Shown here piece by piece: positions 43,312-54,529 of a stretch of 64,000 bases of DNA (position 1 is its first letter; each line of letters begins with the position of its first letter). The position numbers were made by a program, and so were the translations under genes. This DNA comes from Bedellia somnulentella (lineage: Eukaryota > Arthropoda > Insecta > Lepidoptera > Bedelliidae). The stretch covers positions 7,688,001-7,752,000 of the forward strand of contig OY755187.1 of the NCBI GenBank assembly GCA_963576735.1, in the 5' to 3' direction. The notes under the pieces are model-generated. The model had not been told where the DNA came from. It made no database searches and saw nothing but the letters and a program-made list of their open reading frames with translations.

Positions 43312-43920
43312 CTAGTTTAAAGCTAAATTTGCAGATACATTAGTACATGTACTAATAACTGCATCCAAGTCAGTTGAAATAGTTATGTTATTCAAATTAA
43401 TAACATTGTTGTAAATAATATTACTAGCTAGTAACATAGCTAGACGTTTTTTAGAATGTTCAGGTACTTTCAAGGTACTTTTAGTCAAAAATGGTTTCTT
43501 AATATAGTTATTTATATTAAAATTAACAATTTTTTGCCTATATCCCAAGGTCAAATTATATAGTAACATATTTAATTTATAAATCCTAGTATTAACCTTA
43601 TAGCTAAGATGCTTGGAATATAGGAAGTCACTTATAATTATTTTTCTGACATTTAAATTAACCAACTTGTCAAATGATTTCTTTAAGTCACTTGGTTTAA
43701 CCATGTTACTTGAACCAATTAAAATAACTAAAGTAGTGTTGGAGTCATATTGTGCTTTTAAAACAGAATTTATTATTTGTGAGTAACTTGCTCCGGGCAT
43801 ACAAGTATTTAAGATACATTGGTCTAATTCTTTGTTTAAATGATGGCCAATGTTAACACCAAGAGAATCGGAGAGTTTTTGTTTACTTATGCGATTAATT
43901 TCAATTGGGTTTTCGGGGAA
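43312..43920 (-). pseudogene. LINE ORF1 C-terminal fragment, SGNH/esterase-like
   Basis: The frame is open from about 43920 to the stop at 43312 (about 200 codons): ISKQKLSDSLGVNIGHHLNK, MPGASYSQIINSVLKAQ, TTLVILIGSSNMVKPSDL, RKIIISDFLYSKHLSYKV. The 'GA....I...(15)..VILIGSSN' pattern resembles the SGNH/esterase-like domain of CR1-group ORF1 proteins. The catalytic Ser-containing N-terminal block and any PHD finger are missing because of 5' truncation. It overlaps the start of ORF2 in another frame. Confidence 0.65.
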
Positions 43921-43939
43921 TCACTTTTGACTTTGACTT

Positions 43940-45735
43940 CGCTTCTCTTGCAACCGTTTCCTTCGCCAACCGTTTTCTAACTTACTTTATTTAAATCTTG
44001 TTCCGTCTATTAAACCCGTTTCTTATATGTTACAATAATTTATATTTTTTTTAAACATAATACGGGAGAAATTTCAAGCCGTTCACTAGAAGCTTAGGTC
44101 ACAGTAAATAGATATTATATATCTTCGATCTTCTTTAATGTTTCTGTTCGCTTCTTATTTTACTAACTCTTATTTTTATGACCTCTTTTCCTGTAAACTC
44201 TAATTTAAAATCTACATTTAAATCTACGCTCAGTTTATATAACTACTTCGTTGGTTTTGTTTATAAAGTAAGTAATACATTAAAAAAAAGTTTCGTGTAA
44301 TTTCACACATATCATTCTTCACAATTAATAAGAAGTTAGTACAGGAAATGATAGAGCTATTAATTATAATTATAAAAGGGTTAATATAAAAGATGTCACC
44401 GGATATACGGCTTTTGTCGATCTAAAAAGCACAGCGTTTAACCTTCAAGAGAACTAATAAAACTTTTAAGAACAATTAAATTGAATCTCACTCAAAGTTA
44501 TGAATTTTATGATATTAAATCTTTAGTAGCGTGGAAATACTTCACATATCTTAGAAGAATTTAATAATAAAATTGGCGAATCTCATGATAATATGATATG
44601 AAGAGATATACATTTTAAGCAGAAATATATACTTCAAGAGAAATAACGTTTTTTTTCCATTATATAACTATTTATTAGTATTTTTGCACTGGTTTCCATT
44701 GCATTTTACGATACAGACATAAACAACAGCTATGATAAAAATTTAAAACCATTAATCTCAAAAAAAAATAAAAATTGTCTTATTTATGTTTCATCCTTAA
44801 AAATTGAATAATGTAAATTTTCCTCGTTAGCTAAGCCAGGTACGTACGAGAAATCTCTGCCTACTCCAAAAAAAATTAAACTTGAGATTAAATATATTTG
44901 TAAGTTTTATCTCGCAGTGACAAAAATGACCTGTCTAACTAAACGCAACAATTTATTAAACATCAAAAATGGCGACCATAAAATCTTCGCGCCATTCGAA
45001 ATGAGGCGCACAAAAGCATAACCAACACAATAAACATTAGACTCTTCACATTATGTCAATTCAACATCATAGTGATGCACGCAATGGCTTACGAAACATA
45101 AAATTTTGGTGGCATAACCCACATTAGACAAACAAACTATGACCTCTGGCGTAACTTACCCAACGGTTATTCGATCGGAAATGTCTGAGAATTGGGAAAT
45201 CTAATTAAGCATGCGATATCGCTTAACTTTATAGACTTAAGAATTAGCTTCGATTACTTTTACGTGTTGATTATCTACTACGTAATAGAGAGTTTACTTG
45301 TTTATAGACAATAACTGGCTCGGGTGTGTAATGGTTAGAGCTTAAGGCTTAAAATACAAAGGTCCCAAGTTGACATCCTGAGGTAACCACTACTAGTTAC
45401 TATTAAGTTACTTTAAAATGTATGTGTCAATGCTAACATGAATTATTTTCCACAATTCCCTGCCATCATAGTAATTGACATTGCATACTTCACAAAATAG
45501 TCACAAAAGTGGATTTTGAGGAAACATTCGCCATCGGCCCCGGCTACTATGAATGCAATAGACTTTGGTAAAACCACTGGAATGAATGGAATATTTGGTT
45601 AAATTGGCTACAGTCTAGGCCTAGTGTAGGTTTTGGTTTTGTTGTTTACATTTTTCTCATATGGAATATGGATAATCAGCCTCCTTTTAAAAAATATATT
45701 ATTTTAAGTATTGAAAAGTTTCTTACTCATTTCAA
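43940..45735. other. AT-rich intronic DNA with small fragments only
   Basis: An L1x-like scrap (GAAATCTCTGCCTACTCC, 44850-44867) and a tRNA-like stretch at 45318-45375 (GTGTAATGGTTAGAGCTTAA). No gene. Confidence 0.4.
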
Positions 45736-45738
45736 AAT

Positions 45739-45996
45739 ACATACATACATACATACATACATATACTCACGGCTATAAATCCCAAGAAAGGGGTAGCCAG
45801 AGCTAAGAAATTAGAAATTCCTCAGCCACTTTTGGTAGGTGCGTGGGGAATAGATGGTGAATTAAAGGTTCTTGGTGATGGGTCTCCAACCGCATCGCCC
45901 AAAAATCCCTTAAAAGCCCCAATACCGTTAGTCGCCTTTTACGTACACCCACCGGAAGAAATGGGGTAGTGCTATTCTAAGCCGACACTACACAGC
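45739..45996 (-). mobile_element. S1 SINE, full length, near consensus
   Basis: Six CATA units in the tail, intact body and head GCCGACACTACACAGC. Confidence 0.94.
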
Positions 45997-45999
45997 AAA

Positions 46000-46940
46000 T
46001 ATGACTGTATATGCAGTTTCAAATCTTTGAATACCCATAGAGTATGCTATATTACCAGCTCTTAGCATCTACAGTGAATATTAGCACAATGGTTTTCCGC
46101 GAAAGCAAAAGTATAAAATGAAAAGGCTCAGTTTTATTGTTTGGTACCTAAATCGCTTCCAATTGTCAGGAATGTAACTTGGCATATTGTTACATAACAA
46201 ACGGCTCCTATTAAGTAATTAGCGAACGTCCGACAGTTTGACTTCCCGGGTTAATAGCCGTTTACAAACAATTCTATTTCATAAAACCTTTAAGCTATAA
46301 ACACATATTTTATTAGCAAGACGTCTCTGTTTAAACATTCCTTAACCTAAAATTAAGATTTTCTTATAAGGTTTTTCTGATCATTAATCTTATTTGAAAT
46401 CCGTTATGTGTAATGTATTAAATAAATACTATATATACTTAGATTTCGATCAGTGTCAATAACAAATTGTATCACGAAAAATCTAACTTCAAATCTTTGT
46501 TCGTGTAAAAAAGAAAATTGACAAAATTACCTAAAGAAAACCCGAATCATTTATTACAAACTCAACGGCAAAAAAAAGTAATAAAATACAAAAGAAACCT
46601 TTTAAATCATCACCAATTATCAATCAATCAACAGCATTGTCATCGAAATATCATTGACGGTATTTATGCTTAAGAACGCATTGAGAAATATACCTATTAA
46701 GCCATAGAAAATAGTTATGGCTCCCACGCATGCGCAGTGGCGGTCCGGTGATTACACATGTGTAAGTTATGAGTTAAGTATGTACTTAAGAGCCTATTTT
46801 GATTCGGATGGTAAAGCTAATGATTGCCTTTAGTTTTTAATCTTTTGTATATGAGTTTATAAGTATTATTTTAATAACGAATCAATTTCTATATTGTTTA
46901 GGATGAACTTGATAATGTGAATTGTGGAATAATAAATTTA
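46000..46940. other. AT-rich intronic DNA, no feature recognised
   Basis: No coding or repeat signal; one GC-richer spot CACGCATGCGCAGTGGCGG (46726-46744). Confidence 0.45.
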
Positions 46941-46949
46941 TTAGATTGT

Positions 46950-47150
46950 TACCCCTTTCTACCCACGGGTGTCGTAAGGACTAAAGGTATGGAGCTTTTT
47001 AAGTGGTTTTTGGGCAATGCGGGCGGAGATCCATTACCAACAATATTTTATTTCTACCATCTCATCCCCTATCAACATCCAAATGTGGCTGAGAAGTTTC
47101 TAGATCTTAAGTTCTGGCTACCCCTATATGTCGTGTATGTATTTATGTAT
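46950..47150 (+). mobile_element. S1 SINE, older subfamily, head lost
   Basis: Starts at ACCCCTTTCTACCCACGGGT and runs to CTACCCCTATATGTCGTG; CTTTTTAAGTGG marks the subfamily also seen at 22162 and 49664. Confidence 0.82.
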
Positions 47151-47777
47151 TTTATTTATTATATACTGCCGATAAACATTTATTGTCTATAAAACTCAAC
47201 AAAAAATATTATTCTGTTATATTATTCCATTCAACCAATATTAAACAAAACATTTTACGTACTTTAATTAAGTACACAGAAATAATACAAAAACTGCAGA
47301 CAGTTTTAATTCATGCCGCTATAACGCAATCTGTTTCGAATGATATCTTGAACGGTATCAGAATTGTCGGTTTGTAGGTAGGCTCTCACGGAAGATGACA
47401 CACTTACACACTGACTTGTTAGTTTGCTTTGCTGCATTTACATATATGAGTGGTGTTTTATAATAGCATTTTATAATTTTTTGCGTAATATATACAAATT
47501 ATTAGATTGTTTTAATTAATAAAAAAGGTTTTTTTATCTTTCTTATCAAACTTGATAGGGAAATATGAAATACTCCGTTCCCATGCTCATTGCGTTACCC
47601 TTATTCTTGTTGCCTTTATGGGATATACGGTTTTTAGGTGATTGGTAGATAATGTTGTTGAAAAGCAACCAAAAAGTCTTTATTTTAATGTGCCATTATA
47701 ATCCCTCTAAAATTTCAGAAGTACTTTATTTTTATTGTTAGTTTTGGAGCACTATCTCCTTTTTTTAGGATTGTTGT

Positions 47778-48000
47778 CACCCCTTTTCTACCCGTGGGTG
47801 ACCGTAAGAGGCGACTAAGGGTATAAGGGCTTTTCAAGTGATTTTTGGGCGATGTGGTTGGAGACCCGTCACCAAAAACATTTATTATTACCATCTTTTC
47901 CCCACTCAACTTCCAAAAGTGGCTGAGGAGTTTCTCATTCCAAAGCTCTGGCTACCCCGTTTAGGGAATTATAGCCGTGAGTATATGTATGTATGTATGT
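47778..48000 (+). mobile_element. S1 SINE, older subfamily, head lost
   Basis: Starts CACCCCTTTTCTACCCGTGG and ends GCCGTGAGTATATGTATG repeats. Confidence 0.88.
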
Positions 48001-48189
48001 GTTGTCATAAGCTCAGATAATATTCTGACTATGTCCATATAAACTTTTATTAATCCTGCTTAATGCATCTTAAACATCAGTTGAGTGAAACATCGACTTG
48101 CTTATTTTACATAACAGCTTTTATTACAAAGTTGACATTTAAATTATTTAATAGGTACAAATTAATAAAATATATTATGATAAAGATTA

Positions 48190-48270
48190 ATTACCGAAGC
48201 TTGGGTGACCCGGTTACAAATGCCATAGGTCCCGGGTTCAAATCAAAGCGTACAGTCAAAATGATGATGT
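48190..48270 (+). mobile_element. tRNA-like SINE fragment
   Basis: GCTTGGGTGACCCGG and GTCCCGGGTTCAAATC give A- and B-box-like blocks about 25 bases apart. It does not fold as a complete tRNA by eye. Confidence 0.35.
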
Positions 48271-48373
48271 GTCTTCAATCATATGTTCACGCATTGCCCT
48301 TTAATAATAAGTATTTACCAATAGTTTAGAAGTGGTTTCTACTATAATTAACGTTTTATTGTTATTTTATTTA

Positions 48374-48604
48374 CATACATACATATACGCACGGCTATAA
48401 ATCCCTAGAAGGGGTACCCAGAGCTAAGGAATTAGAAACTCCTCAGCCACTTTTGGAAAATTGAGTGGGGAAAAAATGGTTAAATAAAAGCTCTAACCGC
48501 ATCGCTCAAAAATCCCTTAAATGCCCCAATACCGTTAGTCGCCTCTTACGTACACCCACCGGAAGAAATGGGGTAGTGCTATTCTAAGCCGACACTACAC
48601 AGCA
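48374..48604 (-). mobile_element. S1 SINE with TSD and internal deletion
   Basis: TTATTTTATTTA at 48362-48373 and 48608-48619. The block GGTTGTTGGTGATGGGTC is deleted. Confidence 0.93.
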
Positions 48605-48801
48605 AATTTATTTTATTTAATCACCCTTATTTTTAGTACTTAGCAAAGATGTCATGTGTATAAAATTTCAACTTTTATTTTATTAATTACATTACATATA
48701 TTGATTAGTTTACTATCGAGATGTCGAAATCTTATTCCTCTTACTTCTTAACGCTGTCGGAATCTTTTTAGATGTATTTTTGTTTGTTTTGTTGCCTGTT
48801 A

Positions 48802-49050
48802 GCCGTGTAGTGTCGGCTTAGAATAGCACTAACCCGTTTCTACCAATGGGTGTACGTAAGAGGCGACTAACGGTATTGAGGCTTCTAAAGGATTTTTGGG
48901 TGATGCGGTTGGAGACCCATCACCAACAACCTTTACTTTACCATCTTTTCCACACTCAATTTTCCAAAAGTGGCTGATGAATTTCTAATTCCTTAGCTCT
49001 GGCTACCCCTTCTAGGGATTTATAGCCGTGAGTATATGTATGTATGTATG
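48802..49050 (+). mobile_element. S1 SINE, full length
   Basis: GCCGTGTAGTGTCGGCTTAG to TATG tail; variant CCGTTTCTACCAATGGG. Confidence 0.92.
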
Positions 49051-49284
49051 TTGTTGTGTTAATCTGAACATGAACTTATTTTTTTATTTTCTTTGTCCAT
49101 TGCTCGATATGAATTCGCTGATGTCTTCATAAATGTTTAGTCCAGCGCCATTCACTACTCAGTGGCTTCCTAACCTTTAATTAACGAAAGGGCATAGTTA
49201 TAGCAAGCTTCTTTACTATGGTTTTCTTCAAGGTGAACTAGCATACGTTCTGATGTAGGGGACAGAAGGGGTCAACCTTGGATA

Positions 49285-49500
49285 CATACATACAAACATA
49301 CACGCACGGCTATAAGTCCCTAGAAGTGGTAGCCAGAGCTAAGTAATTAGAAATTCCTCAGCCACTATTGGAAATGTGAGTAGGGAAAAGATGGTAAGAA
49401 TAAAAGTTGTTGGTGATGGATCTCTAACCGGATCGCCGAAAATCCCTTAAAAGCCCCAATAACGTTAGTCGCCTCTTACGTAAACCAACCGGCACAGCAT
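49285..49500 (-). mobile_element. S1 SINE, head truncated
   Basis: Tail CATACAAACATACACGCACGG; body to CCAACCGGCACAGC. ACCTTGGATA is found at the tail side (49275-49284) and again at 49513-49522. Confidence 0.88.
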
Positions 49501-49663
49501 ATAATAATTATTACCTTGGATAATAAGTTAGATACTACTACCTAAGGTTGACTCTGGACAATTAAGATTCCAAGCATTGAGATATAGATTTAACTGGTTT
49601 AGGAGCCAGGGATATGAAATTGTATATGTGTTGAAATATGATAAGTATATATTTCAACACATT

Positions 49664-49910
49664 GCCGTGTAGTGTCGGCTTAGAATAACACTACCCTTTT
49701 CTACCCGGGGGTGATCGTAAGAGGCGACTAAGGCTATAGGGGCTTTTTAAGTGGTTTTTGGGCGATTGGCAATGGTTGGAGACCCGTCACCAAAAACATT
49801 TACCCCATCTTTTCCCCACTCAACTTCCAAAAGCAGCTAAGGAATTTCTCATTCCAAAGCTCTGACTACCCCGTTTAGGGATTTATGGCCGTGAGTATAT
49901 GTAGGTATGT
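49664..49910 (+). mobile_element. S1 SINE, older subfamily
   Basis: GCCGTGTAGTGTCGGCTTAG, CTTTTCTACCCGGGGGTGAT, tail GCCGTGAGTATATGTAGG. It sits just 3' of a 13-bp-arm hairpin (TGTGTTGAAATAT / ATATTTCAACACA, 49627-49661). Confidence 0.9.
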
Positions 49911-50313
49911 TTTTGTCTGTGTGCTCACCTGCAATTGAGTTTTTTTAAATACGTCAATTAATTATACATATTCTATTATATTTTATATTCTTCTCTGCTA
50001 GAAGAAACTTTTTTATCATTTTACCGCTGTGTGGTAAAATTTAATATTAGTAATGACTATTTCTAACGCAAAAGCTTAACTAACTAGTATTAAATATTCT
50101 TACATAAACACATTTATTACCTTAACATAAATTAACTCCAGGTTTCAAATGTCAATTTCGTTAATTTGATGGCTAATCAATAGTGAATGAAAAGATAATC
50201 GAATGTTAATTACGTATGAAATTGATGCTTATGGTATCATAAGTCAAACTGTTTTCGTCTTTCAAATAGTACGCAATACTGCATGTGTTGTGTTTGCTTA
50301 TTTTGCGTAATAA

Positions 50314-50524
50314 TAGAAGGGGTAGCCAGAGCTTCAGAATCAGAAAAATCTGTAGCCACTTTTTGAAGTTAAGTGAGGAAAATATTGTAAAATAAATGTT
50401 TTCTGTGATTGGTCGCCAACCGCATTGGCCAAAACTCACTTCAAAAGCCCCAATACTCTTAGTCCCTCTTACGATCACCCATGAAAAGAAATGGGGTAGT
50501 GCTATTCTAAGCCGACACTACACG
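50314..50524 (-). mobile_element. S1 SINE, tail truncated
   Basis: Starts AGAAGGGGTAGCCAGAGC without the CATA tail; head CCGACACTACACGG present. Confidence 0.88.
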
Positions 50525-50529
50525 GAAGA

Positions 50530-51175
50530 TGATAAAGTTGCATTTAATTTACCGTTCCGCTTGTTCTTTAACAGTATGCACTCATGTAATTTCCTTTATC
50601 AAGATTATACAAGTTTTTATGAACATTTAAAGTAAATGGGATATTGTTACATTACCAAGTAAGTAATAAATTATCGGTTATTCATACTTATATTCTGCAC
50701 AAATAATGACCCGACGCTATTTTGTAGCAATACGCAGTTTATCACAATTATAAATTTTACTTATTCCTTATTTTTGACACAGATCTCTATGATCTTATCA
50801 TATAAATCCAAAGATAATCACAAAATCAGGTCAATCGTGCAATCAGTATCAACACCCGAGCCTAGACAAAAATGAAATGGCAGAGGTGAGAGGGGAAAGT
50901 GATGCGCTTCATACGTTACGTTGCGTTGCGCAAACCCGGGTCATAGTGGGTGTTTGATCAACATGATTAACCATTTTTGGGCCATTTGCCGTCTTTGTTA
51001 CCTATTTTTGGTGAACTTTACTTTGTTATCAGTTTTACTGTTATGGATGTTGATTTGTTTGCGATCTGTTGTGATTATTTGTTACGTGTGAAATGATTTG
51101 TGTTGAATCGGCGATCGGGTACTTTTGGAGTTGATTAAAAAATTAATGGAAAATTTAGATTTTTGATGATATTTC
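50530..51175. other. Intronic DNA, no feature recognised
   Basis: Short direct repeats around 50925 (GTTACGTTGCGTTGCGC); nothing else. Confidence 0.4.
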
Positions 51176-51181
51176 AAACAC

Positions 51182-51372
51182 AAATACTGACGGCTGTACA
51201 TAAAAAGAGGTAGCCAGGGCTTCAGAATTAGAAATTTATCAGGCATTTTTGGAAGTTACCATATGAATTTTGTATGTGGAAGTTAAGAAAGGGTTTTGAT
51301 AAAAAGTCCCAAAACCCTTAAGCCGCCTTCAACCCACGTGAAGGAATGGATTAGTGCAATTCTAAGCCACAA
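51182..51372 (-). mobile_element. S1 SINE, strongly diverged
   Basis: ACTGACGGCTGTACAT, GAGGTAGCCAGGGCTTCAG, then TTCTAAGCC near the head end. Confidence 0.7.
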
Positions 51373-51421
51373 CAAAGTTCCTCGGAATTACAAAAATTTA
51401 ATTCAGTCCAGTTAATATAAC

Positions 51422-51664
51422 ATACATACATACATATACTCACGGCTATAAATCCCTAAAAGGAGTAGCCAGAGCTAAGGAATTAGAAATAGCCACTTTT
51501 GGAAAGTTGAGTGGGGTAAAGATGGTGAAATAAAGGTTGTTGGTGATGGGTCTCCAACCGCATCGCCCAAAAATCCCTTAATAGCCCCAATACCGTTAGT
51601 CGCCTCTTACGTACACCCACCGGAAGAAATGGGGTAGTGCTATTCTAAGCCGACACTACACAGC
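51422..51664 (-). mobile_element. S1 SINE with TSD
   Basis: CAGTTAATATAAC at 51409-51421 and 51669-51681 (13 bp, exact). Near consensus. Confidence 0.95.
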
Positions 51665-51689
51665 ATAGCAGTTAATATAACTTAACATT

Positions 51690-52590
51690 ATAATACTATA
51701 CAACGTTACTTAGGAGCTCAATTATAATTATCGCACTAATATTATGTATAAGTGTTTCATTCAATTGATCTTTCTGATGTCGAACTCTATTGCTGCCGAT
51801 TAACGGTATTGCGGTTCATTCAATTTCAGCCTTGGGGCAAGTGGATGACTTGCGCAACTCAACATTATTCTACAAAAATAATAATTAATATTTTTATGAC
51901 AGTATTCGTTTTCATAAATCGATGAAAATTAAGCGATTTTAGTACTTATTGTTTAGTGTGCCTATTTTCCTTACACAGTTAGTTTTCCTTGCTATTCGTT
52001 TAAGGTCCAATTCAGACCAAAAAAAGTCCTTTAGGTAACTTTTCACTATTAATCAAAGCTATATGTAATTTTGCAATATGTGTTATTTTTGGTTTCGCAT
52101 TCATGGTGTATAATTTAAATTTTGTTTAATATTCATTACATGGTTTTGTAATTATTTTTTTTGAATTAACTTCTTCACAGTAAGGTTATATCTTTAGCAA
52201 ATAAAAGTTTTAGATACCAACCTAACCCAGCACAGTATGAGAGTGTCGAGTAAAGTAGGAACCGCTATAGTTCACTCCAGACAGACAGACGCGCCGCGCC
52301 ATACATCACCCGGCCATTGTTAAACTGTTATCTTAACACCAATCTTTACCAAAGGATACAGTAGTGACACTAATAGGGATATTGTAGACAGGTAAATGGG
52401 AATAATGTGGTGGATTTTAAAAGTTTAAGTATTATACCTTATAAGTTATAACGCATATTTTTACTGAAAAGGTATATTTAAAAAAATGCTCCTTACGTTT
52501 TCTATGCAATACTCAGACGAGCTGATCTCCAAATGATAAGTAAATTGGTTATATTTTGTATTATTATTATTTTTGTGCCATATAATGATT
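51690..52590. other. Intronic DNA with one GC-rich patch
   Basis: 52225-52335 holds CAGACAGACAGACGCGCCGCGCC, the only GC-rich spot nearby. It might be regulatory; no promoter element or exon is supported. Confidence 0.35.
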
Positions 52591-52597
52591 TTACTCA

Positions 52598-52735
52598 CAC
52601 ATATACTTACGGCTATAAAAGGGGTAGCCAGAGCTTTAGAATCAGAAAATTCTTCAGCCACTTTTGGAAGTTAAGTAGGGAACAGATTGATAAATAAACG
52701 TTTTTTGCGATGGGTCTCATCCTCATCGCCCAACA
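52598..52735 (-). mobile_element. S1 SINE, head truncated
   Basis: CACATATACTTACGGCTATA, GGGGTAGCCAGAGC; ends at CATCGCCCAACAGC. Confidence 0.85.
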
Positions 52736-52792
52736 GCATACTAATTTAAATCAATGTCTAATAGTTATAACCCTACTGAAGTATATAAGTTT

Positions 52793-52999
52793 ACCGTGTA
52801 GTGCCGGCTTAGAATGTCGCTACCCCTTTCTACCCACGGGTGTCGTAAGAGGCAACTAAGGGTATTGGGGCTTTTTATTGGATTTTTGGGCGATGTGGTT
52901 GGAGACCCATCGCCAAAACCTTTATTTTACCGCCTTTTCCCCACTCAACTTCCAAAAGTGGCTGAGGAATTTATAATTCCTTGGCTCTATGTATGTATG
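52793..52999 (+). mobile_element. S1 SINE, 3' deleted but TATG end kept
   Basis: Head ACCGTGTAGTGCCGGC; after CTTGGCTC the hairpin and CCGTGAG are gone, joining directly to TATGTATGTATGA. TGAAGTATA occurs on both sides. Confidence 0.88.
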
Positions 53000-53162
53000 A
53001 AGTATAAAATAGCATTCGACACACTGTATTTAATTGAATCCTTTTAAATTAATTTTGAAGAATATTTAAGGCTTAAGAATTTCAGCCTAAACGCATTATT
53101 TGAGTAAATATTTATTTTATCTAGTGACAGTTAATATTACTCACTAATAATTCTAGTTCTAG

Positions 53163-53335
53163 AGTAGGGTCTTAGCTTCAGAATCAACGAATTTTCAGCC
53201 ACCTCTGGGAGTAGGAGGGTAAAATATTAGGAAATAGAGGTATGTTCGTGAATAATAACTCACTACCGGTTAACCATACTATCAAATAAAGAACCGCGTA
53301 CCACATCGTCGAGAAGAGATGGTACGTTCTTAATC
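53163..53335 (-). mobile_element. S1 SINE, heavily decayed
   Basis: AGGGTCTTAGCTTCAGAATC and TTTTCAGCCACCTCTGGGAG keep S1 order weakly. Confidence 0.45.
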
Positions 53336-53833
53336 TAAGTATATCTTATGTCTATATTACAAGAGATAGTACAATTATCAGTTTTATAGATATTCAAGTT
53401 TCAGTAAGTATGTGCAAAATATAATTTCCGTTTTTTTAACGTGTATTACTGCGAAAAGAGCAAAACTTATCCTGATAGAGCATCTTTTAAAGTGACCTTT
53501 TCACATGCGTATGCGCTTCTTTTACGCGTAAACCGCCAAAATATGTATTCTATGAGTTAATTAATTATAAAATCATCTCGTCCTTTTTAAAACTTGTCTA
53601 TGGTAGATTAGGATAGCACTACTCGTCTCTTCTGGTAATCTCTATTTTTGCTTCTGAAGGTACTTTTATATGAATATGAATTTAGTCTTGAAGTTTATTT
53701 TGGAATATTTTTTTTAAATATCATTACCATAGATATATATAGTATAAACTCATCGTAACATTTTTAATTCAAAAATCATGAAAATTTCAGGATCAAACAC
53801 TACCCTCAAATTTTTGTTACAACAAAATCTTAC

Positions 53834-53978
53834 CTTTCAATATGAATAAAAACCCAATCACAGGCCACCAAAAGTCTCACACAACACTTGAAAAAAAACT
53901 CGCTAAATTCAGCGAGTGTGTAATGTTAATGTGCGCACGTCAGAGGTCAGAGTGCGACCGCGGACAATCCGCGACTAG
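53834..53978 (-). other. Putative non-coding first exon (5' UTR) of the ZP gene
   Basis: On the minus strand a TATA box (54009-54001) is followed about 30 bases later by transcribed-looking sequence ending in the donor AAAG|GTAAGA at 53834. The exon contains no ATG at all, which fits a leader whose first start codons are in exon 2. A 7-bp-stem hairpin (ACTCGCT / AGCGAGT, 53917-53898) followed by a T run lies inside it. Joining to exon 2 is inferred from donor/acceptor compatibility and strand only; RNA evidence would decide. The 5' end is estimated from TATA spacing. Confidence 0.5.
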
Positions 53979-53999
53979 GTGGCTTAAGCAGTGAAAGTG

Positions 54000-54009
54000 C
54001 TTTTATATA
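54000..54009 (-). promoter_or_regulatory. TATA box of the putative exon 1 promoter
   Basis: Minus-strand CTATATAAAAGC matches a strong TATA element. It sits in the only conspicuously GC-rich patch for kilobases (GCGGCGCCGGGCGCA just upstream, + strand 54021-54037) and about 165 bases upstream of a consensus splice donor. No clear arthropod TCAGT initiator is seen at the expected start. Confidence 0.5.
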
Positions 54010-54138
54010 GCCTTGGATTCTGCGGCGCCGGGCGCATCTTTGAGCTTTATCGGAACTTATTATTTATAATACATCACCTATGTTGTATGACGAATGCTTG
54101 TATTGTATTTCGAATTGTAGTTCGTTAAAGTGCTTAAT

Positions 54139-54335
54139 GTAAGGACGACCACGGAGGACATGTTTGGACTAATTGGAAATGTGGTAAAAAATGACAACAT
54201 CTAATGTGTAAAAATATCAGGATATGTATGAAAAGATTACTTAATATAAATGAAGATTGAGTGGTTTGCCAGGGTTGTTTAAAGTAGCAATCGATAGTCT
54301 TATCCTACCCCAATGGGAACCAACAACGTACCTAT
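54139..54335 (+). mobile_element. L1x LINE 3' end, diverged
   Basis: GTAAGGACGACCACGGAGGAC, GATATGTATGAAAAGATTAC, GGTTTGCCAGGGTTG and CCTACCCCAATGGGAACC match 30098-30336; several small deletions and stops. It lies about 130 bp upstream of the putative exon 1 promoter. Confidence 0.8.
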
Positions 54336-54428
54336 TGTTAAATAATGAAGTAATACGATACAACCTGATGTAGTGCATAAGGACTGTAAAATACCCTTCT
54401 TGTTACAATATTATTTATATTTTCTTAA

Positions 54429-54529
54429 ACTCATGTTCCAAAAGTGGCTGAGGTTTTTTTTATTCTGTAGCTGTAGATACTTCTTTCTGTGAATTATGGC
54501 CGTAATTATTTGTACGTTTGTATGTATGT
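54429..54529 (+). mobile_element. S1 SINE tail fragment
   Basis: CCAAAAGTGGCTGAGG, TATGGCCGTAATTATTTGTA and TATGTATG; also an S1 head scrap on the minus strand at 54793-54822. Confidence 0.6.

Larger units (their letters stand above)
40105..43925 (-). mobile_element. CR1/L2-like LINE, 5'-truncated and inactive
   Basis: Order on the minus strand: end of ORF1 (43920-43312), ORF2 endonuclease and reverse transcriptase (43310-40485), then a 3' UTR. The 3' UTR ends AATAAACATTTTGAC with TTTTTTGAC repeats at about 40135-40105. In place of a poly(A) tail it ends in a short repeated motif, as CR1-group elements do. Its 5' limit near 43925 is where the ORF1 frame ends at a TGA. Clade is judged from motif style, not a tree. 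Confidence 0.85.
11310..53833 (-). other. Putative 42.5-kb intron 1 of the ZP gene, filled with transposable elements
   Basis: The interval between the candidate exon 1 donor and the exon 2 acceptor. I find no host coding exon on either strand; all recognisable coding sequence in it is LINE or Helitron helicase. It holds most of the S1 SINE copies, the Helitrons and a LINE. Its status as an intron depends on exon 1 being correctly assigned. Confidence 0.45.
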
